64,000 nucleotides of DNA. It comes from Paracoccaceae bacterium. Its GTDB lineage: Bacteria > Pseudomonadota > Alphaproteobacteria > Rhodobacterales > Rhodobacteraceae. Position 1 is the stretch's first letter. Each line of letters opens with the position of its first letter. The DNA lies in NCBI GenBank assembly GCA_016936395.1, contig JAFGXY010000009.1, positions 1-64,000 on the forward strand, written 5' to 3'. Shown here piece after piece: positions 16,395 through 27,715 of the stretch. The translations under genes were made by a program, and so were the position numbers. The notes below the pieces were generated by a model. The model searched no databases and was not told the DNA's origin. It was given only the letters and a program-made list of their open reading frames with translations.

Positions 16395-17966
16395 ATGACA
16401 TCTGCAACGCAAGACCGCGTTTTCATTTTCGACACCACCTTGCGCGATGGCGAGCAAAGCCCCGGCGCCACCATGACCCATGAAGAAAAGCTGGAGATTG
16501 CCAGCCTGCTGGACGAGATGGGCGTCGATATCATTGAAGCCGGGTTCCCGATTGCCAGCGAAGGCGACTTTGCCGCCGTGTCGGAGATTTCAAAGCGGGC
16601 GAAGAACAGCACGATCTGCGGGTTGGCACGGGCGAATTTCAAGGACATCGACCGCTGCTGGGAGGCGGTGAAACATGCGCGCAGCCCGCGCATCCACACC
16701 TTCATCGGCACCTCGCCGCTGCACCGCGCCATTCCCAATCTGGACATGGACCAGATGGCCGAGCGCATCCACGACACCGTGACCCATGCCCGCAACCTGT
16801 GCGACAACGTGCAATGGTCGCCGATGGATGCCACGCGGACCGAGCATGATTATCTGTGCCGGGTGGTGGAAATCGCGATCAAGGCCGGGGCGACCACGAT
16901 CAACATTCCCGACACCGTCGGCTATACCGCGCCACGCGAAAGCTCTGACCTGATCGCCATGCTGCTGGAGCGGGTGCCGGGCGCCGATACCATCATCTTT
17001 GCCACCCATTGCCACAATGATCTGGGCATGGCGACGGCCAATGCGCTTGCGGCGGTCGAGGCGGGGGCGCGGCAGATCGAATGCACCATCAACGGCTTGG
17101 GCGAACGGGCCGGCAACACCGCGCTGGAAGAGGTGGTGATGGCAATGAAGGTCCGCAATGACATCATGCCATATCGCACCGGGATTGACACCACCAAGAT
17201 CATGAACCTGTCGCGCCGGGTGGCCAGCGTGTCAGGCTTTCCGGTGCAGTTCAACAAGGCGATTGTCGGCAAGAACGCCTTCTTGCATGAGTCCGGCATC
17301 CATCAGGACGGGGTGCTGAAGAATGTCGAGACCTTCGAGATCATGCGGCCCGAGGATATTGGCCTCGTGCAGAAGAACATCGCCATGGGCAAGCATTCGG
17401 GGCGGGCGGCGTTGCGGGCCAAGCTGCGCGAGCTGGGCGTCGAACTGGCGGACAACCAGCTGAACGATGTGTTCGTGCGGTTCAAGGCTTTGGCCGACCG
17501 CAAGAAAGAGGTTTATGACGATGATCTGGTGGCCCTGGTCGCCGATGAACAGACCAACGATGCGCATGAGTATTTGCAGTTGAAAAAGCTGCGGGTGATC
17601 TGTGGCACCGAAGGCCCGCAAGAGGCCGACATGGTGCTGTCGATTGACGGGGTGGATCACCACATTGACGCCACGGGCGACGGTCCGGTGGATGCGGCGT
17701 TCAACTGCGTGAAGATGCTGTTCCCGCACAAGGCACGGCTGGAGATCTATCAGGTGCATGCCGTGACCCAAGGCACCGATGCGCAGGCCACGGTGTCGGT
17801 GCGGTTGCAAGAGGATGGGCGGATCGTCACCGGGGCCTCGGCCGATACCGATACCATCGTGGCCAGCACCCGCGCCTATATCAACGCGCTGAACAAGCTG
17901 ATCGTGCGGCGGCAGAAAACCGCGCCGGGCAATGACGTGAAGACGGTCAGCTATCACGGGGAGTGA
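16395..17966 (+). CDS. leuA: 2-isopropylmalate synthase
   Basis: Condenses acetyl-CoA with 2-ketoisovalerate, the first committed step of leucine synthesis. The 523 residues include the HMGL-like catalytic barrel (DTTLRDGEQSPG near residue 12, the metal motif THCHNDLGMA near 204) and the C-terminal LeuA allosteric domain that binds leucine. ATG 16395 is preceded by AAGGA. The leader peptide and hairpins upstream suggest attenuation by leucyl-tRNA supply on top of feedback inhibition. Position near mreB matches other Rhodobacteraceae. Confidence 0.97.
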   Translation: MTSATQDRVFIFDTTLRDGEQSPGATMTHEEKLEIASLLDEMGVDIIEAGFPIASEGDFAAVSEISKRAKNSTICGLARANFKDIDRCWEAVKHARSPRIHTFIGTSPLHRAIPNLDMDQMAERIHDTVTHARNLCDNVQWSPMDATRTEHDYLCRVVEIAIKAGATTINIPDTVGYTAPRESSDLIAMLLERVPGADTIIFATHCHNDLGMATANALAAVEAGARQIECTINGLGERAGNTALEEVVMAMKVRNDIMPYRTGIDTTKIMNLSRRVASVSGFPVQFNKAIVGKNAFLHESGIHQDGVLKNVETFEIMRPEDIGLVQKNIAMGKHSGRAALRAKLRELGVELADNQLNDVFVRFKALADRKKEVYDDDLVALVADEQTNDAHEYLQLKKLRVICGTEGPQEADMVLSIDGVDHHIDATGDGPVDAAFNCVKMLFPHKARLEIYQVHAVTQGTDAQATVSVRLQEDGRIVTGASADTDTIVASTRAYINALNKLIVRRQKTAPGNDVKTVSYHGE

Positions 17967-17976
17967 TGTGGCTTTG

Positions 17977-18071
17977 CCCCGGCGTTCCGCAGGGGATGCC
18001 GGGGATGGGGTGCAAGCGCCCTGATTTTCAGCAGGCGGGACAATTTGCCCGTGCAACCGGCCGTCAAATTG
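17977..18071. promoter_or_regulatory. Hairpin after leuA and inverted repeat before DASS gene
   Basis: CCCCGGC (17977-17983) pairs with GCCGGGG (17998-18004) just past leuA; no T run follows. Further on, CAATTTG (18041-18047) and CAAATTG (18065-18071) form a perfect 7-base inverted repeat, extended by GCAGGC / CCTGC with a small bulge. The second could be an operator for the transporter downstream. Confidence 0.42.
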
Positions 18072-18142
18072 CCTGCCCGTCGTTGCAATGACGTGAAATC
18101 GGCGTAGAGGTCTGGGGCCGTTTTCAGCCGGATCGTGCCGCC

Positions 18143-19627
18143 ATGCCAGAGCCCCAGACGCCTCGCCTGCCCGAAGACGGCCAAATCCGCGCCCGGATCG
18201 GCCTTGTGCTGGGCCCGCTGGTCTTTGGCGCGATGCTGCTGGCAGGCCCGCCCGGCGGGGTAACGGATCAGGTCTGGACGGTGGCGGCGCTGACCTTGCT
18301 GATGGCGCTGTGGTGGGTGACCGAGGCGCTGCCGATCCCGGCCACGGCCCTGTTGCCGGTGGCGGTGCTGCCGACATTGGGCACCGCGACGTTCACCGAG
18401 GCGGCCGCGCCTTATGCCAATCCGCTGATCTTTCTGTTTCTGGGCGGCTTCATGCTTGCACTGGCGATTCAGCGCTGGAATCTGCACCAGCGGATTGCCC
18501 TGTTCATCCTGGGCTTTGTCGGGCAGCGGCCCGATCATCTGGTGGCCGGGTTCATGCTGGCGACGGCGGGCCTGAGCATGTGGGTGTCGAACACCGCGAC
18601 CGCCGCGCTGATGCTGCCGATCGGGGTTTCGGTGCTGGCGATGATTGATGCCGGGCCAACACCGCCCGAGCGCGCGCGCAGCATCGGGATCGCGTTGATG
18701 CTGGGCATTGCGTTCGGGGCCAATATCGGCGGCATTGCCACGCTGATCGGCACGCCGCCAAATGCCTTGCTGGCGGCCTATCTGGCGGAAAGCTGGCAGA
18801 TCGAGATCGGCTTCATGACATGGATGGCCTTTGCACTGCCGCTGTCCTTGGCGTTGCTGGTGGCCTGCTGGTGGGTGCTGTGCCGCTGGGCCTTTGTGGT
18901 GACGCCCGAGCCGGTGGCCGGGATAGCCGAGTTGCTGGCAGAGCGCCGCGCGGCGCTGGGGCCGATGGGGGGGGCCGAGCGGCGGGTGGCCATGGTGTTT
19001 GCGGCGGTGGCGGCGGCATGGGTGCTGCGCCCGCTGCTGGATGCGGCCTTGCCGGGGCTGACCCTGAGCGATGCGGCGATTTCGGTGATCGCGGCGGTGG
19101 TGCTGTTTGCGTGGCCTGCGGGTGGCGGCAACCGTCGCGCGCTGCTGACATGGACTGACACCGCGCAACTGCCCTGGGGGGTGCTGATCCTTGTCGGTGG
19201 GGGTCTCAGCCTTGGCGAGGCGATCGGGTCCAGCGGGTTGGCGGACAGTCTGGCGGTGGCGATGCGCGGGTTGACCGATTGGCCGGGCTGGCTGCTGGTC
19301 GGGCTGGTCTCGGCGGGGGCCATGGGCCTTAGCCATGTCACCTCGAACACCGCGACCGCCGCCACCCTGATCCCGCTGGCAGGGGCCATGGCGATCAGCC
19401 TTGGGGTGTCGCCCTTGCTGCTGACACTGCCGGTCACGCTGGCGGCGTCTTGCGCCTTCATGCTGCCGGTGGCGACGCCGCCCAATGCGATTGTGTTCGG
19501 CAGCGGCCGGATCGGCGTGCCCGACATGGTGCGGGCGGGTTTGTGGATGAGCCTGATCTCGATGGTGCTGATCGGGGCCTGCGTGATGGCGCTGGATTGG
19601 ACCGGGCTGTTGCCTGTGGCGGGGTAA
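18143..19627 (+). CDS. DASS/SLC13-family anion symporter
   Basis: A 494-residue membrane protein with about 12 hydrophobic segments. Both halves carry the Ser-Asn-Thr motif of the divalent anion:sodium symporters (SMWVSNTATAALMLPIG region near residue 152 and LSHVTSNTATAATLIPL near 394). The family imports dicarboxylates such as succinate, or citrate or sulfate, with sodium. The substrate cannot be read here. It stands between leuA and mreB and is not obviously functionally tied to either. Confidence 0.9.
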   Translation: MPEPQTPRLPEDGQIRARIGLVLGPLVFGAMLLAGPPGGVTDQVWTVAALTLLMALWWVTEALPIPATALLPVAVLPTLGTATFTEAAAPYANPLIFLFLGGFMLALAIQRWNLHQRIALFILGFVGQRPDHLVAGFMLATAGLSMWVSNTATAALMLPIGVSVLAMIDAGPTPPERARSIGIALMLGIAFGANIGGIATLIGTPPNALLAAYLAESWQIEIGFMTWMAFALPLSLALLVACWWVLCRWAFVVTPEPVAGIAELLAERRAALGPMGGAERRVAMVFAAVAAAWVLRPLLDAALPGLTLSDAAISVIAAVVLFAWPAGGGNRRALLTWTDTAQLPWGVLILVGGGLSLGEAIGSSGLADSLAVAMRGLTDWPGWLLVGLVSAGAMGLSHVTSNTATAATLIPLAGAMAISLGVSPLLLTLPVTLAASCAFMLPVATPPNAIVFGSGRIGVPDMVRAGLWMSLISMVLIGACVMALDWTGLLPVAG

Positions 19628-20980
<1,353 letters not shown>

Positions 20981-21029
20981 TCGACTGCGACAGTTGACCG
21001 GACCTTGAGGCCGGGCAGGAAAGACCGCC

Positions 21030-22013
21030 ATGGCAAAACCACGCACAGACCCGGAGGACTTTGCCCGCCCGTTGCGACGGGTGCTGGTGGCGCTGTTGGT
21101 GCTGGCCCTGCTGGGGCTGTTTGCGCTGTGGCGGATCGACAGCCCGAGGGTCGAGCGGTTCCGTGCCGCCTTGGTGGATCGGGTGGTGCCGTCGTTCGAC
21201 TGGGCGATGGCCCCGGTGACCAAGGCGGCCGGGATGATCGAACAGTTTCAAAGCTATGCCAGCCTGTATGAGCAAAATCAGGATCTGCGCCGCGAGTTGC
21301 AGCAGATGAAGGCCTGGAAAGAGGCCGCGTTGCAGTTGGAACAGCAAAACGCCCGCCTGCTGGACCTGAACCAGGTGCGGCTGGACCCCAAGCTGACACA
21401 TGTCACCGGGCAGGTGCTGGCCGACAGCGGCAGCCCGTTCCGGCAATCGGTGCTGATCAACGTCGGTGCACGCGACGGGATCGTGGACGGCTGGGCCACA
21501 ATGGATGGCATCGGTTTGGTGGGCCGGATTTCGGGCGTGGGGACGCGCACGTCGCGGGTGATCCTGTTGACCGACACCAACAGCCGCATCCCGGTGACGG
21601 TGCAGCCCTCGGGGCAAAAGGGCCTGCTGTCGGGGGACAACTCGGCCCTGCCCCCGTTGGAGTTTCTGGAGAACCCCGATGAGGTGCGCCCCGGCGACCG
21701 GGTGATCAGTTCCGGCGATGGCGGGATGTTTCCGGCGGGCCTGCTGGTGGGTCAGGTGGTGATGGGCAATGACCGGCGTCTGCGCGTCAGCCTGAGCGCC
21801 GATTATCAGCGGCTGGTGTTCTTGCGGGTGCTGCGCAGCCATGCGCTGACCCCGATCACCGATGCCGGCGCCCTGGTCGCCCCGCCCTTGTTGCCCGATG
21901 GACCCGATACCTCGGGCGCGCTGAACACCGACGAGATGCCCGCGCGCGGCACCCAGCCCGAGGCCGACCCCGCCGCCGATGCCACGTCGGAAACCGAGGG
22001 CAGCGATGGTTGA
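21030..22013 (+). CDS. mreC: Rod-shape protein MreC
   Basis: A bitopic periplasmic protein of 327 residues that links MreB to PBP2 and RodA. One membrane segment lies at residues 18-38, a coiled coil at about 70-110, then a beta-rich core (around GRDGIVDGW-like positions 150-260) and a disordered Asp/Pro-rich tail. The stop overlaps the mreD start, so translation is coupled. Length and layout are typical. Confidence 0.95.
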   Translation: MAKPRTDPEDFARPLRRVLVALLVLALLGLFALWRIDSPRVERFRAALVDRVVPSFDWAMAPVTKAAGMIEQFQSYASLYEQNQDLRRELQQMKAWKEAALQLEQQNARLLDLNQVRLDPKLTHVTGQVLADSGSPFRQSVLINVGARDGIVDGWATMDGIGLVGRISGVGTRTSRVILLTDTNSRIPVTVQPSGQKGLLSGDNSALPPLEFLENPDEVRPGDRVISSGDGGMFPAGLLVGQVVMGNDRRLRVSLSADYQRLVFLRVLRSHALTPITDAGALVAPPLLPDGPDTSGALNTDEMPARGTQPEADPAADATSETEGSDG

Positions 22014-22545
22014 GGCACTGCGATCCGGGGTGTGGCTGTATCGCGGGCTGTTTGTCGGCTTTGCGCTGGTGCTTTTGTATCTGCGGCTGCTGCCTCTGGG
22101 CACGCAGGCGGGCGATCTGCCGGGGCCGGACCTGTTGCTGTGCCTGATCTTTGCCTGGGCGACGCGGCGGCCCGACTATCTGCCGGCGTGGTTGCTGGCG
22201 GGGGTGTTGCTGTTGGAAGACATGGTGTTGATGCGCCCGCCAGGGTTGTGGACGGCGCTGGTGGTGATGGCGGTGGAATTCGTGCGCGCCCGGGTGGCGC
22301 TGACGCGCGAGCTGACGCTGATTGCGGAATGGGCGATGGTGGCGGGGTTGATGGTGACCTGCCTGATGGTCTATCGGCTGATCTTCACGGTATCGTTCCT
22401 GCCGCAGCCCGGATTGGGCTTTGCCTTGTTGCAGGTTTTCTGGTCCATCCTGTGCTATCCTGTCGTGGTGGGCGTCAGCCGTCTGGCGCTGGATCTGCGC
22501 AAGCCCGCCACGGGCGAAGTGGACAGCTACGGACGCCGGTTGTAG
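22006..22545 (+). CDS. mreD: Rod-shape protein MreD
   Basis: A 179-residue inner-membrane protein with about five hydrophobic segments, part of the MreBCD complex. ATG 22006 lies inside the last codons of mreC (8-base overlap), as usual for this pair. An upstream ATG at 21979 in frame would add nine charged residues lacking membrane character and is rejected. Sequence conservation in MreD is low, so the call relies on position, topology and length. Confidence 0.9.
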   Translation: MVEALRSGVWLYRGLFVGFALVLLYLRLLPLGTQAGDLPGPDLLLCLIFAWATRRPDYLPAWLLAGVLLLEDMVLMRPPGLWTALVVMAVEFVRARVALTRELTLIAEWAMVAGLMVTCLMVYRLIFTVSFLPQPGLGFALLQVFWSILCYPVVVGVSRLALDLRKPATGEVDSYGRRL

Positions 22546-22555
22546 GGGGGCAAAG

Positions 22556-24499
22556 ATGCGACGCAGCCCGAAAGAGACCGAAGACAGCGCCCGGCTGACG
22601 CATCGGCGCGCGCTGTTGATGGGCGGCGCGATGACGGCGATGTTTGCCGTGCTGGGGGCGCGGATGCGCTATCTGTCGGTCGATCAGGCCGACCAGTTCA
22701 AGCTGCTGGCCGAGGAAAACCGCATCTCGATCCGGCTGATCCCGCCGGCGCGCGGCCTGATCCAGGATCGCAACGGCAAGCTTCTGGCCGGGAATGAGCA
22801 GAATTACCGGGTGATCATCACCCGTGAGGATGCCGGCGACGTCCATGCGGTGCTGGCGCGGTTGGCCTATGTCATCCCGCTGACCGCCGAGGATCTGGAT
22901 CGCACCGCCAAGGAAATGCAGCGCTCCAGCCCGTTTGCGCCGATCACGGTGGCTGACCGGCTGACATGGGAAGACCTGTCGAAGGTGGCGCTGAACGCGC
23001 CGTCGCTGCCCGGCGTGTCGCCCGAGTTCGGGCTGAGCCGCATCTACCCCCGCGATACCGATTTTGCCCATGTTCTGGGCTATGTCGGGCCGGTGTCGGA
23101 AAAAGATCTGGAAGGGCTGGACAAGCCCGATGCCCTGCTGACCATCCCGAAGTTCCAGATTGGCAAGATCGGGGTCGAGCGCTGGTTGGAAAATGACCTG
23201 CGCGGCAAGGCGGGAACCCGGCGGATCGAGGTCAACGCCGTTGGCCGGGTGATGCGCGAGCTGGAGCGTGTCGAGGGCGACCCCGGTGCCGATATCCGGC
23301 TGACAATCGACGCCGATGTGCAGAACTTTGTGCAGGCGCGGCTGGGCGATGAATCGGCGGCCGCGGTGGTGATGGATGTAACCAATGGTGATGTGATCGC
23401 CATCGTGTCTTCGCCGTCGTTCGATCCGAACCTGTTCGTGCGCGGGATCAGCCATACCGATTACAACGGGCTGATGGAAAACGACCACCGCCCGCTGGCC
23501 AACAAGACGGTTCAGGGCGTCTATCCGCCGGGATCGACCTTCAAGATGGTGACCGCCCTTGCCGCGCTGAAAGAAGGCGTGATCAGCGTCAACACCACCA
23601 TACGCTGCCCCGGTTACATCGAGTTCGGCGGCCGGCGGTTCCATTGCTGGAAACGTGCGGGCCACGGGCAGGTGGACCTGGAACGGTCTTTGACCGAAAG
23701 CTGCGACGTTTATTATTACGAAATCGCGCAGAAGGTGGGTATCGACAAGATCGCCGAGATGGGCCGCGCGCTGGGCCTTGGCATCCGGCATGATCTGCCG
23801 ATGTCGGCGATTGCCGAAGGGGTGATGCCCGACAAGGCGTGGAAGCTGGCCAGCCAGAAGGCAGAATGGCGGATCGGCGATACGATCAACGCCAGCATCG
23901 GGCAGGGCTATGTGCTGACCTCGCCCTTGCAACTGGCGGTGATGACGGCGCGGATCGCCACGGGCCGGGCGGTGGTGCCGCGCCTTGTGCGGTCGATCGA
24001 CGGGCGCGAGACCGCGGTGCCCGACGCCCCCCGGCTGGAGATCGGGACCGAAATCCTGAACCGGGTGCGCGCGGGCATGTTTGCGGTGGTCAACGCCGAG
24101 CGGGGCACGGCCAAATCGTCGCGTATCGTTGACCCGGACATGGTCTGGGCAGGCAAGACCGGCACCAGCCAGGTGCGCAACATCACCGCCGCCGAACGGG
24201 CGCGCGGAGTGATTTCCAACGATCAACTGCCGTGGAACCGCCGCGATCATGCGCTGTTCGTGGGCTTTGCGCCCTATGACAAGCCGCGCTATGCGGTGTC
24301 TGTCGTGGTGGAACATGGCGGCGGCGGGTCCACCGCCGCAGCGCCGATTGCCCGCGATGCCATTCTGCGCGCGATGAGCGACGGTCTGCCACCGCTGACG
24401 GCCTATCCCGCCAGTCAGCGCAACCGGATCGAGGCGATGCTGGCCAAGCTGCCATTGCGCGATGCAACAGGCCGCGCGCCCACCCCCACACGGGCATAG
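22556..24499 (+). CDS. mrdA: Penicillin-binding protein 2, transpeptidase
   Basis: Cross-links peptidoglycan during cell elongation together with RodA. The 647 residues have an N-terminal anchor (about 20-40), a dimerisation/pedestal domain, and a transpeptidase domain with PPGSTFK (SxxK active serine near residue 325), SCD (SxN-type triad near 383) and KTGTS near 532. ATG 22556 follows a G-rich ribosome binding site; an upstream open stretch in frame overlaps mreD and is ignored. The next gene, rodA, follows after nine bases. Confidence 0.97.
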   Translation: MRRSPKETEDSARLTHRRALLMGGAMTAMFAVLGARMRYLSVDQADQFKLLAEENRISIRLIPPARGLIQDRNGKLLAGNEQNYRVIITREDAGDVHAVLARLAYVIPLTAEDLDRTAKEMQRSSPFAPITVADRLTWEDLSKVALNAPSLPGVSPEFGLSRIYPRDTDFAHVLGYVGPVSEKDLEGLDKPDALLTIPKFQIGKIGVERWLENDLRGKAGTRRIEVNAVGRVMRELERVEGDPGADIRLTIDADVQNFVQARLGDESAAAVVMDVTNGDVIAIVSSPSFDPNLFVRGISHTDYNGLMENDHRPLANKTVQGVYPPGSTFKMVTALAALKEGVISVNTTIRCPGYIEFGGRRFHCWKRAGHGQVDLERSLTESCDVYYYEIAQKVGIDKIAEMGRALGLGIRHDLPMSAIAEGVMPDKAWKLASQKAEWRIGDTINASIGQGYVLTSPLQLAVMTARIATGRAVVPRLVRSIDGRETAVPDAPRLEIGTEILNRVRAGMFAVVNAERGTAKSSRIVDPDMVWAGKTGTSQVRNITAAERARGVISNDQLPWNRRDHALFVGFAPYDKPRYAVSVVVEHGGGGSTAAAPIARDAILRAMSDGLPPLTAYPASQRNRIEAMLAKLPLRDATGRAPTPTRA

Positions 24500-24508
24500 G
24501 GTCGGGAC

Positions 24509-25648
24509 ATGAGTTTTCTGGAATATCGCGTCAAGTTCGTGCCCACAGGGCTGCGCAAGATCCTGTACATGAACTGGCCCCTGGTGGTGCTGGTCACGGC
24601 GGTGTCTGCCGTGGGCTGGCTGGCGCTTTATTCCATTGCCGGTGGCCGGATGGAGGTTTGGGCCGGGCGGCAAATGCAGGTCTTCGGGCTGGGGGCGGCG
24701 CTGATGTTCGTGATCGCCTTCGTGCCGATCTGGTTCTGGCGCAACATGTCCTTGCTGGCCTATCTTGGGTCGCTGCTGTTGCTGCTGGTGGTCGAGTTTT
24801 TCGGAACCGTCGGCATGGGGGCGCAGCGCTGGCTTGAGCTGGGCGGTTTTCGGTTGCAGCCCTCCGAGTTGATGAAAGTGGCGCTGATCATGCTGCTGGC
24901 CGCCTATTACGACTGGCTGGATGTGAAAAAGGTCTCACGCCCGCTGTGGGTGGCAGTGCCGGTGCTGCTGACCGTGATCCCCACGGTTCTGGTGCTGATG
25001 CAGCCCAATCTGGGCACGGCGCTGATCTTGCTGATGATCGGCGGCGCGGTGATGCTGCTGGCGGGGGTCAGCTGGTGGTATTTCGCCGGCGTCGCCAGCC
25101 TGATTGCCGGGGCGGTGGCGGCGATCATGCTGTCGCGCGGAACCGACTGGCAGTTGCTGCACGATTACCAGTATCGCCGGATCGACACCTTCCTTGACCC
25201 GACCGCCGACCCTTTGGGTGCCGGATACAACATCATCCAGGCGCAGATTGCGCTGGGATCGGGCGGCTGGAGCGGCAAGGGGTTCATGCAGGGCACCCAA
25301 AGCCGGCTGAACTTTCTGCCCGAAAAGCACACCGATTTTATCTTTACCACACTGGGCGAGGAATTCGGCTTTGTCGGCGTCTTCAGCCTGCTGGTGCTGT
25401 ATGGCCTGATCTTGCTGTTTTGCTATGTCTCGGCCTTGCAGAACAAGGACCGGTTTTCCACGCTGCTGATCCTGGGCATCGCGGTGAACTTCTTTTTGTA
25501 TCTGGCGATCAATCTGGCGATGGTGATGGGGCTTGCCCCGGTGGTGGGGGTGCCGTTGCCCTTCCTGTCTTACGGCGGCTCGGCCATGCTGGTCTTGCTG
25601 GTGGCGTTCGGACTGATCCAGAGCGCCCATGTTCACCGACCAAGGTAG
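24509..25648 (+). CDS. rodA: SEDS glycosyltransferase RodA
   Basis: Polymerises lipid II into glycan strands in elongation; it works as a complex with PBP2. The 379 residues form about ten membrane segments with the SEDS features GAQRWLELGGFRLQPSE near residue 105 and GFVGVF plus PLPFLSYGGSAML near the C-terminus. The catalytic Asp region lies in the large loop around DFIFTTLGEEFGF. The stop lies four bases before the ghrA start, so ghrA may be co-transcribed. Confidence 0.97.
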   Translation: MSFLEYRVKFVPTGLRKILYMNWPLVVLVTAVSAVGWLALYSIAGGRMEVWAGRQMQVFGLGAALMFVIAFVPIWFWRNMSLLAYLGSLLLLLVVEFFGTVGMGAQRWLELGGFRLQPSELMKVALIMLLAAYYDWLDVKKVSRPLWVAVPVLLTVIPTVLVLMQPNLGTALILLMIGGAVMLLAGVSWWYFAGVASLIAGAVAAIMLSRGTDWQLLHDYQYRRIDTFLDPTADPLGAGYNIIQAQIALGSGGWSGKGFMQGTQSRLNFLPEKHTDFIFTTLGEEFGFVGVFSLLVLYGLILLFCYVSALQNKDRFSTLLILGIAVNFFLYLAINLAMVMGLAPVVGVPLPFLSYGGSAMLVLLVAFGLIQSAHVHRPR

Positions 25649-25652
25649 GCCC

Positions 25653-26579
25653 ATGCCCAAGATCCTGTTTGCTGCCCCCGACCTGTGGGACGAATACCGC
25701 GACGCTCTGCCGCTTGCCTTGCATCAGGCGGGGGTGGTGGCCGATCTGGTGCTGGAGGCGGACCCCGAAACGGTGGATTACATCATCTACGCCCCGTCCG
25801 CGCCGTTGCAGGACTTTACCCCCTATACCCGCACCAAGGCGGTGCTGTCGCTGTGGGCCGGGGTCGAGCGGATTGTCGGCAATGCCACGCTGACCCAGCC
25901 CTTGTGCCGGATGGTGGACCCAAGCCTGACCGAGGGCATGGTCGAATGGGTGGTGGGCCACACCCTGCGCCACCATCTGGGAATGGACGCCCATATCGTG
26001 AACCCCGCCCACAGGTGGGAGCAGATCGTGCCACCGCTGGCGCGCGAACGCCCGGTGACAGTGCTGGGTCTGGGCGAGCTGGGCCGCGCCTGCGCACAGG
26101 TCCTTGCGGCGCTGAACTTTGCCGTCACCGGCTGGAGCCGGACCCCGAAAACGCTGGCCGGCATCCGCTGCCTGTCGGGAGAGGGGGGCCTGCGGCAGGC
26201 GCTGACCGGCGCGCAGATCGTGGTGACGCTGCTGCCGCGCACGACACAGACCGAAAACACCCTGAACGCCGAAACGCTGGCCTTGCCCGCACGCGGGGCG
26301 GTGGTGCTGAACCCCGGACGCGGCGCGCTGATCGACGATGCGGCGCTGCTCGCGGCGCTTGATACCGGCCAGATCGGCCATGCCACGCTGGATGTGTTCC
26401 GGGTGGAACCCCTGTTCGCGGGCCACCCCTACTGGCAGCATCCGCGCGTCACCGTGACGCCGCATATCGCCGCCGACACCCGCGCCAGTTCCGCCGCCCG
26501 CGTGATCGCCGAAAACGTCCGCCGCCACGAGGCCGGCGAGGCGCTGCTGCATCTGGTGGACCGCGCCCGCGGCTACTGA
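25653..26579 (+). CDS. ghrA: Glyoxylate/hydroxypyruvate reductase, GhrA-type
   Basis: A 308-residue D-2-hydroxyacid dehydrogenase that reduces glyoxylate and hydroxypyruvate with NADPH. The NAD(P)-binding motif is LGLGELGRAC near residue 135 and is followed by WSRTPK, whose Arg suits NADPH; the catalytic Arg lies in NPGRGALID, with Glu and His in VFRVEPLFAGHPYW and PHIAADT. ATG 25653 is preceded by AGG. It sits behind rodA with four bases between, an arrangement without an obvious functional reason. Confidence 0.87.
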   Translation: MPKILFAAPDLWDEYRDALPLALHQAGVVADLVLEADPETVDYIIYAPSAPLQDFTPYTRTKAVLSLWAGVERIVGNATLTQPLCRMVDPSLTEGMVEWVVGHTLRHHLGMDAHIVNPAHRWEQIVPPLARERPVTVLGLGELGRACAQVLAALNFAVTGWSRTPKTLAGIRCLSGEGGLRQALTGAQIVVTLLPRTTQTENTLNAETLALPARGAVVLNPGRGALIDDAALLAALDTGQIGHATLDVFRVEPLFAGHPYWQHPRVTVTPHIAADTRASSAARVIAENVRRHEAGEALLHLVDRARGY

Positions 26580-26707
26580 ACATGGCGGGTTCGGGTCACG
26601 GATGGATCACACAGTGTCCTTAATAGGCTTGGGCTAAGGGCTGAGGGCTTTACCGAACCTGCCCCAGAGGGCTAGGGAAGACCGCAGACAGGCAACAGGA
26701 GGCGGGC

Positions 26708-27712
26708 ATGACGGGCAAGGTTCTGATCACGGGGGCGGCCGGGTTCATCGGCTTTCACCTGGCGCGGCGGATGCTGGCGGGTGGCTGGCAGGTGACCGGC
26801 TTTGACGGGATGACCGCCTATTACGACCCGGCGCTGAAACAGGCCCGGCTGGATATCTTGCGTGACGATCCGCAGTTCAGCTTTCATCAAGGCATGCTCG
26901 AAGACGAGGGGCGCCTCACCGCGCTGGTCGACGCAGTGCGCCCCGATGTGATCATCCACCTCGCAGCCCAGGCCGGGGTGCGCTATTCGATCGACGCGCC
27001 CCGCAGTTATGTGCAATCCAACCTGATCGGCACGCATGAGGTGCTGGAGGCCGCACGGGCGCATCCGCCCCGCCACCTGCTGATGGCCTCAACCTCCTCG
27101 GCCTATGGCGCAAACACCAAGATGCCCTACAGCGAAACCGACCGCGCCACCCATCCGATGAGCTTTTACGCCGCCACCAAGATCGCCAACGAGGCGATGG
27201 CGCACAGCTATGCCCATCTGTTCGGGGTGCCGACCACGATGTTCCGGTTCTTTACCGTCTACGGCACCTGGGGCCGCCCCGACATGGCGCTGTTCAAGTT
27301 CACCAAGGCGATCCTGAACGGCGAACCGATCGACGTCTACAACCACGGCAACATGCAGCGCGACTTCACCTATGTCGAGGATCTGGTCGAAGGCATCACC
27401 CGCCTGACCGCCACTCCGCCGGGCAGTTCGCCGGTGGGCGCGATGGACAGCCTGTCCCCCGTCGCCCCGTTCCGCGTGGTGAACATCGGCAATGGCGCGC
27501 CGGTGCAACTGACCGATTTCATCGCCGCCATCGAGGCCGCAACGGGGCGCACCGCGACCCGCAACCTGATGCCGATGCAACCCGGCGACGTGCCCGCCAC
27601 CTGGGCCGACGCGGCCCTGATCACCGCCCTTGTCGGCCCCCTGCCGCGCACCGACATCCGCGACGGCGTGGCGCGCTTTGTGGAATGGTATCGCGGCTGG
27701 AACCGGAGTTGA
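26708..27712 (+). CDS. UDP-glucuronate 4-epimerase-like SDR
   Basis: A 334-residue extended SDR with GAAGFIG at residues 8-14, the STSSAYG serine region near 127-133 and YAATK near 153. Sequence features (GVRYSIDAPRSY, NHGNMQRDFTY) fit UDP-glucuronate epimerases, which make UDP-galacturonate for lipopolysaccharide or capsule. AGGAGG precedes ATG 26708. No other polysaccharide gene is adjacent, so the pathway is inferred. A different UDP-sugar specificity is possible. Confidence 0.85.
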   Translation: MTGKVLITGAAGFIGFHLARRMLAGGWQVTGFDGMTAYYDPALKQARLDILRDDPQFSFHQGMLEDEGRLTALVDAVRPDVIIHLAAQAGVRYSIDAPRSYVQSNLIGTHEVLEAARAHPPRHLLMASTSSAYGANTKMPYSETDRATHPMSFYAATKIANEAMAHSYAHLFGVPTTMFRFFTVYGTWGRPDMALFKFTKAILNGEPIDVYNHGNMQRDFTYVEDLVEGITRLTATPPGSSPVGAMDSLSPVAPFRVVNIGNGAPVQLTDFIAAIEAATGRTATRNLMPMQPGDVPATWADAALITALVGPLPRTDIRDGVARFVEWYRGWNRS

Positions 27713-27715
27713 GCG

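Noticed and set aside
22475-24673. A 732-codon open frame antisense to mrdA
   Set aside because: Same shadow effect; PBP2 motifs on the plus strand are intact.
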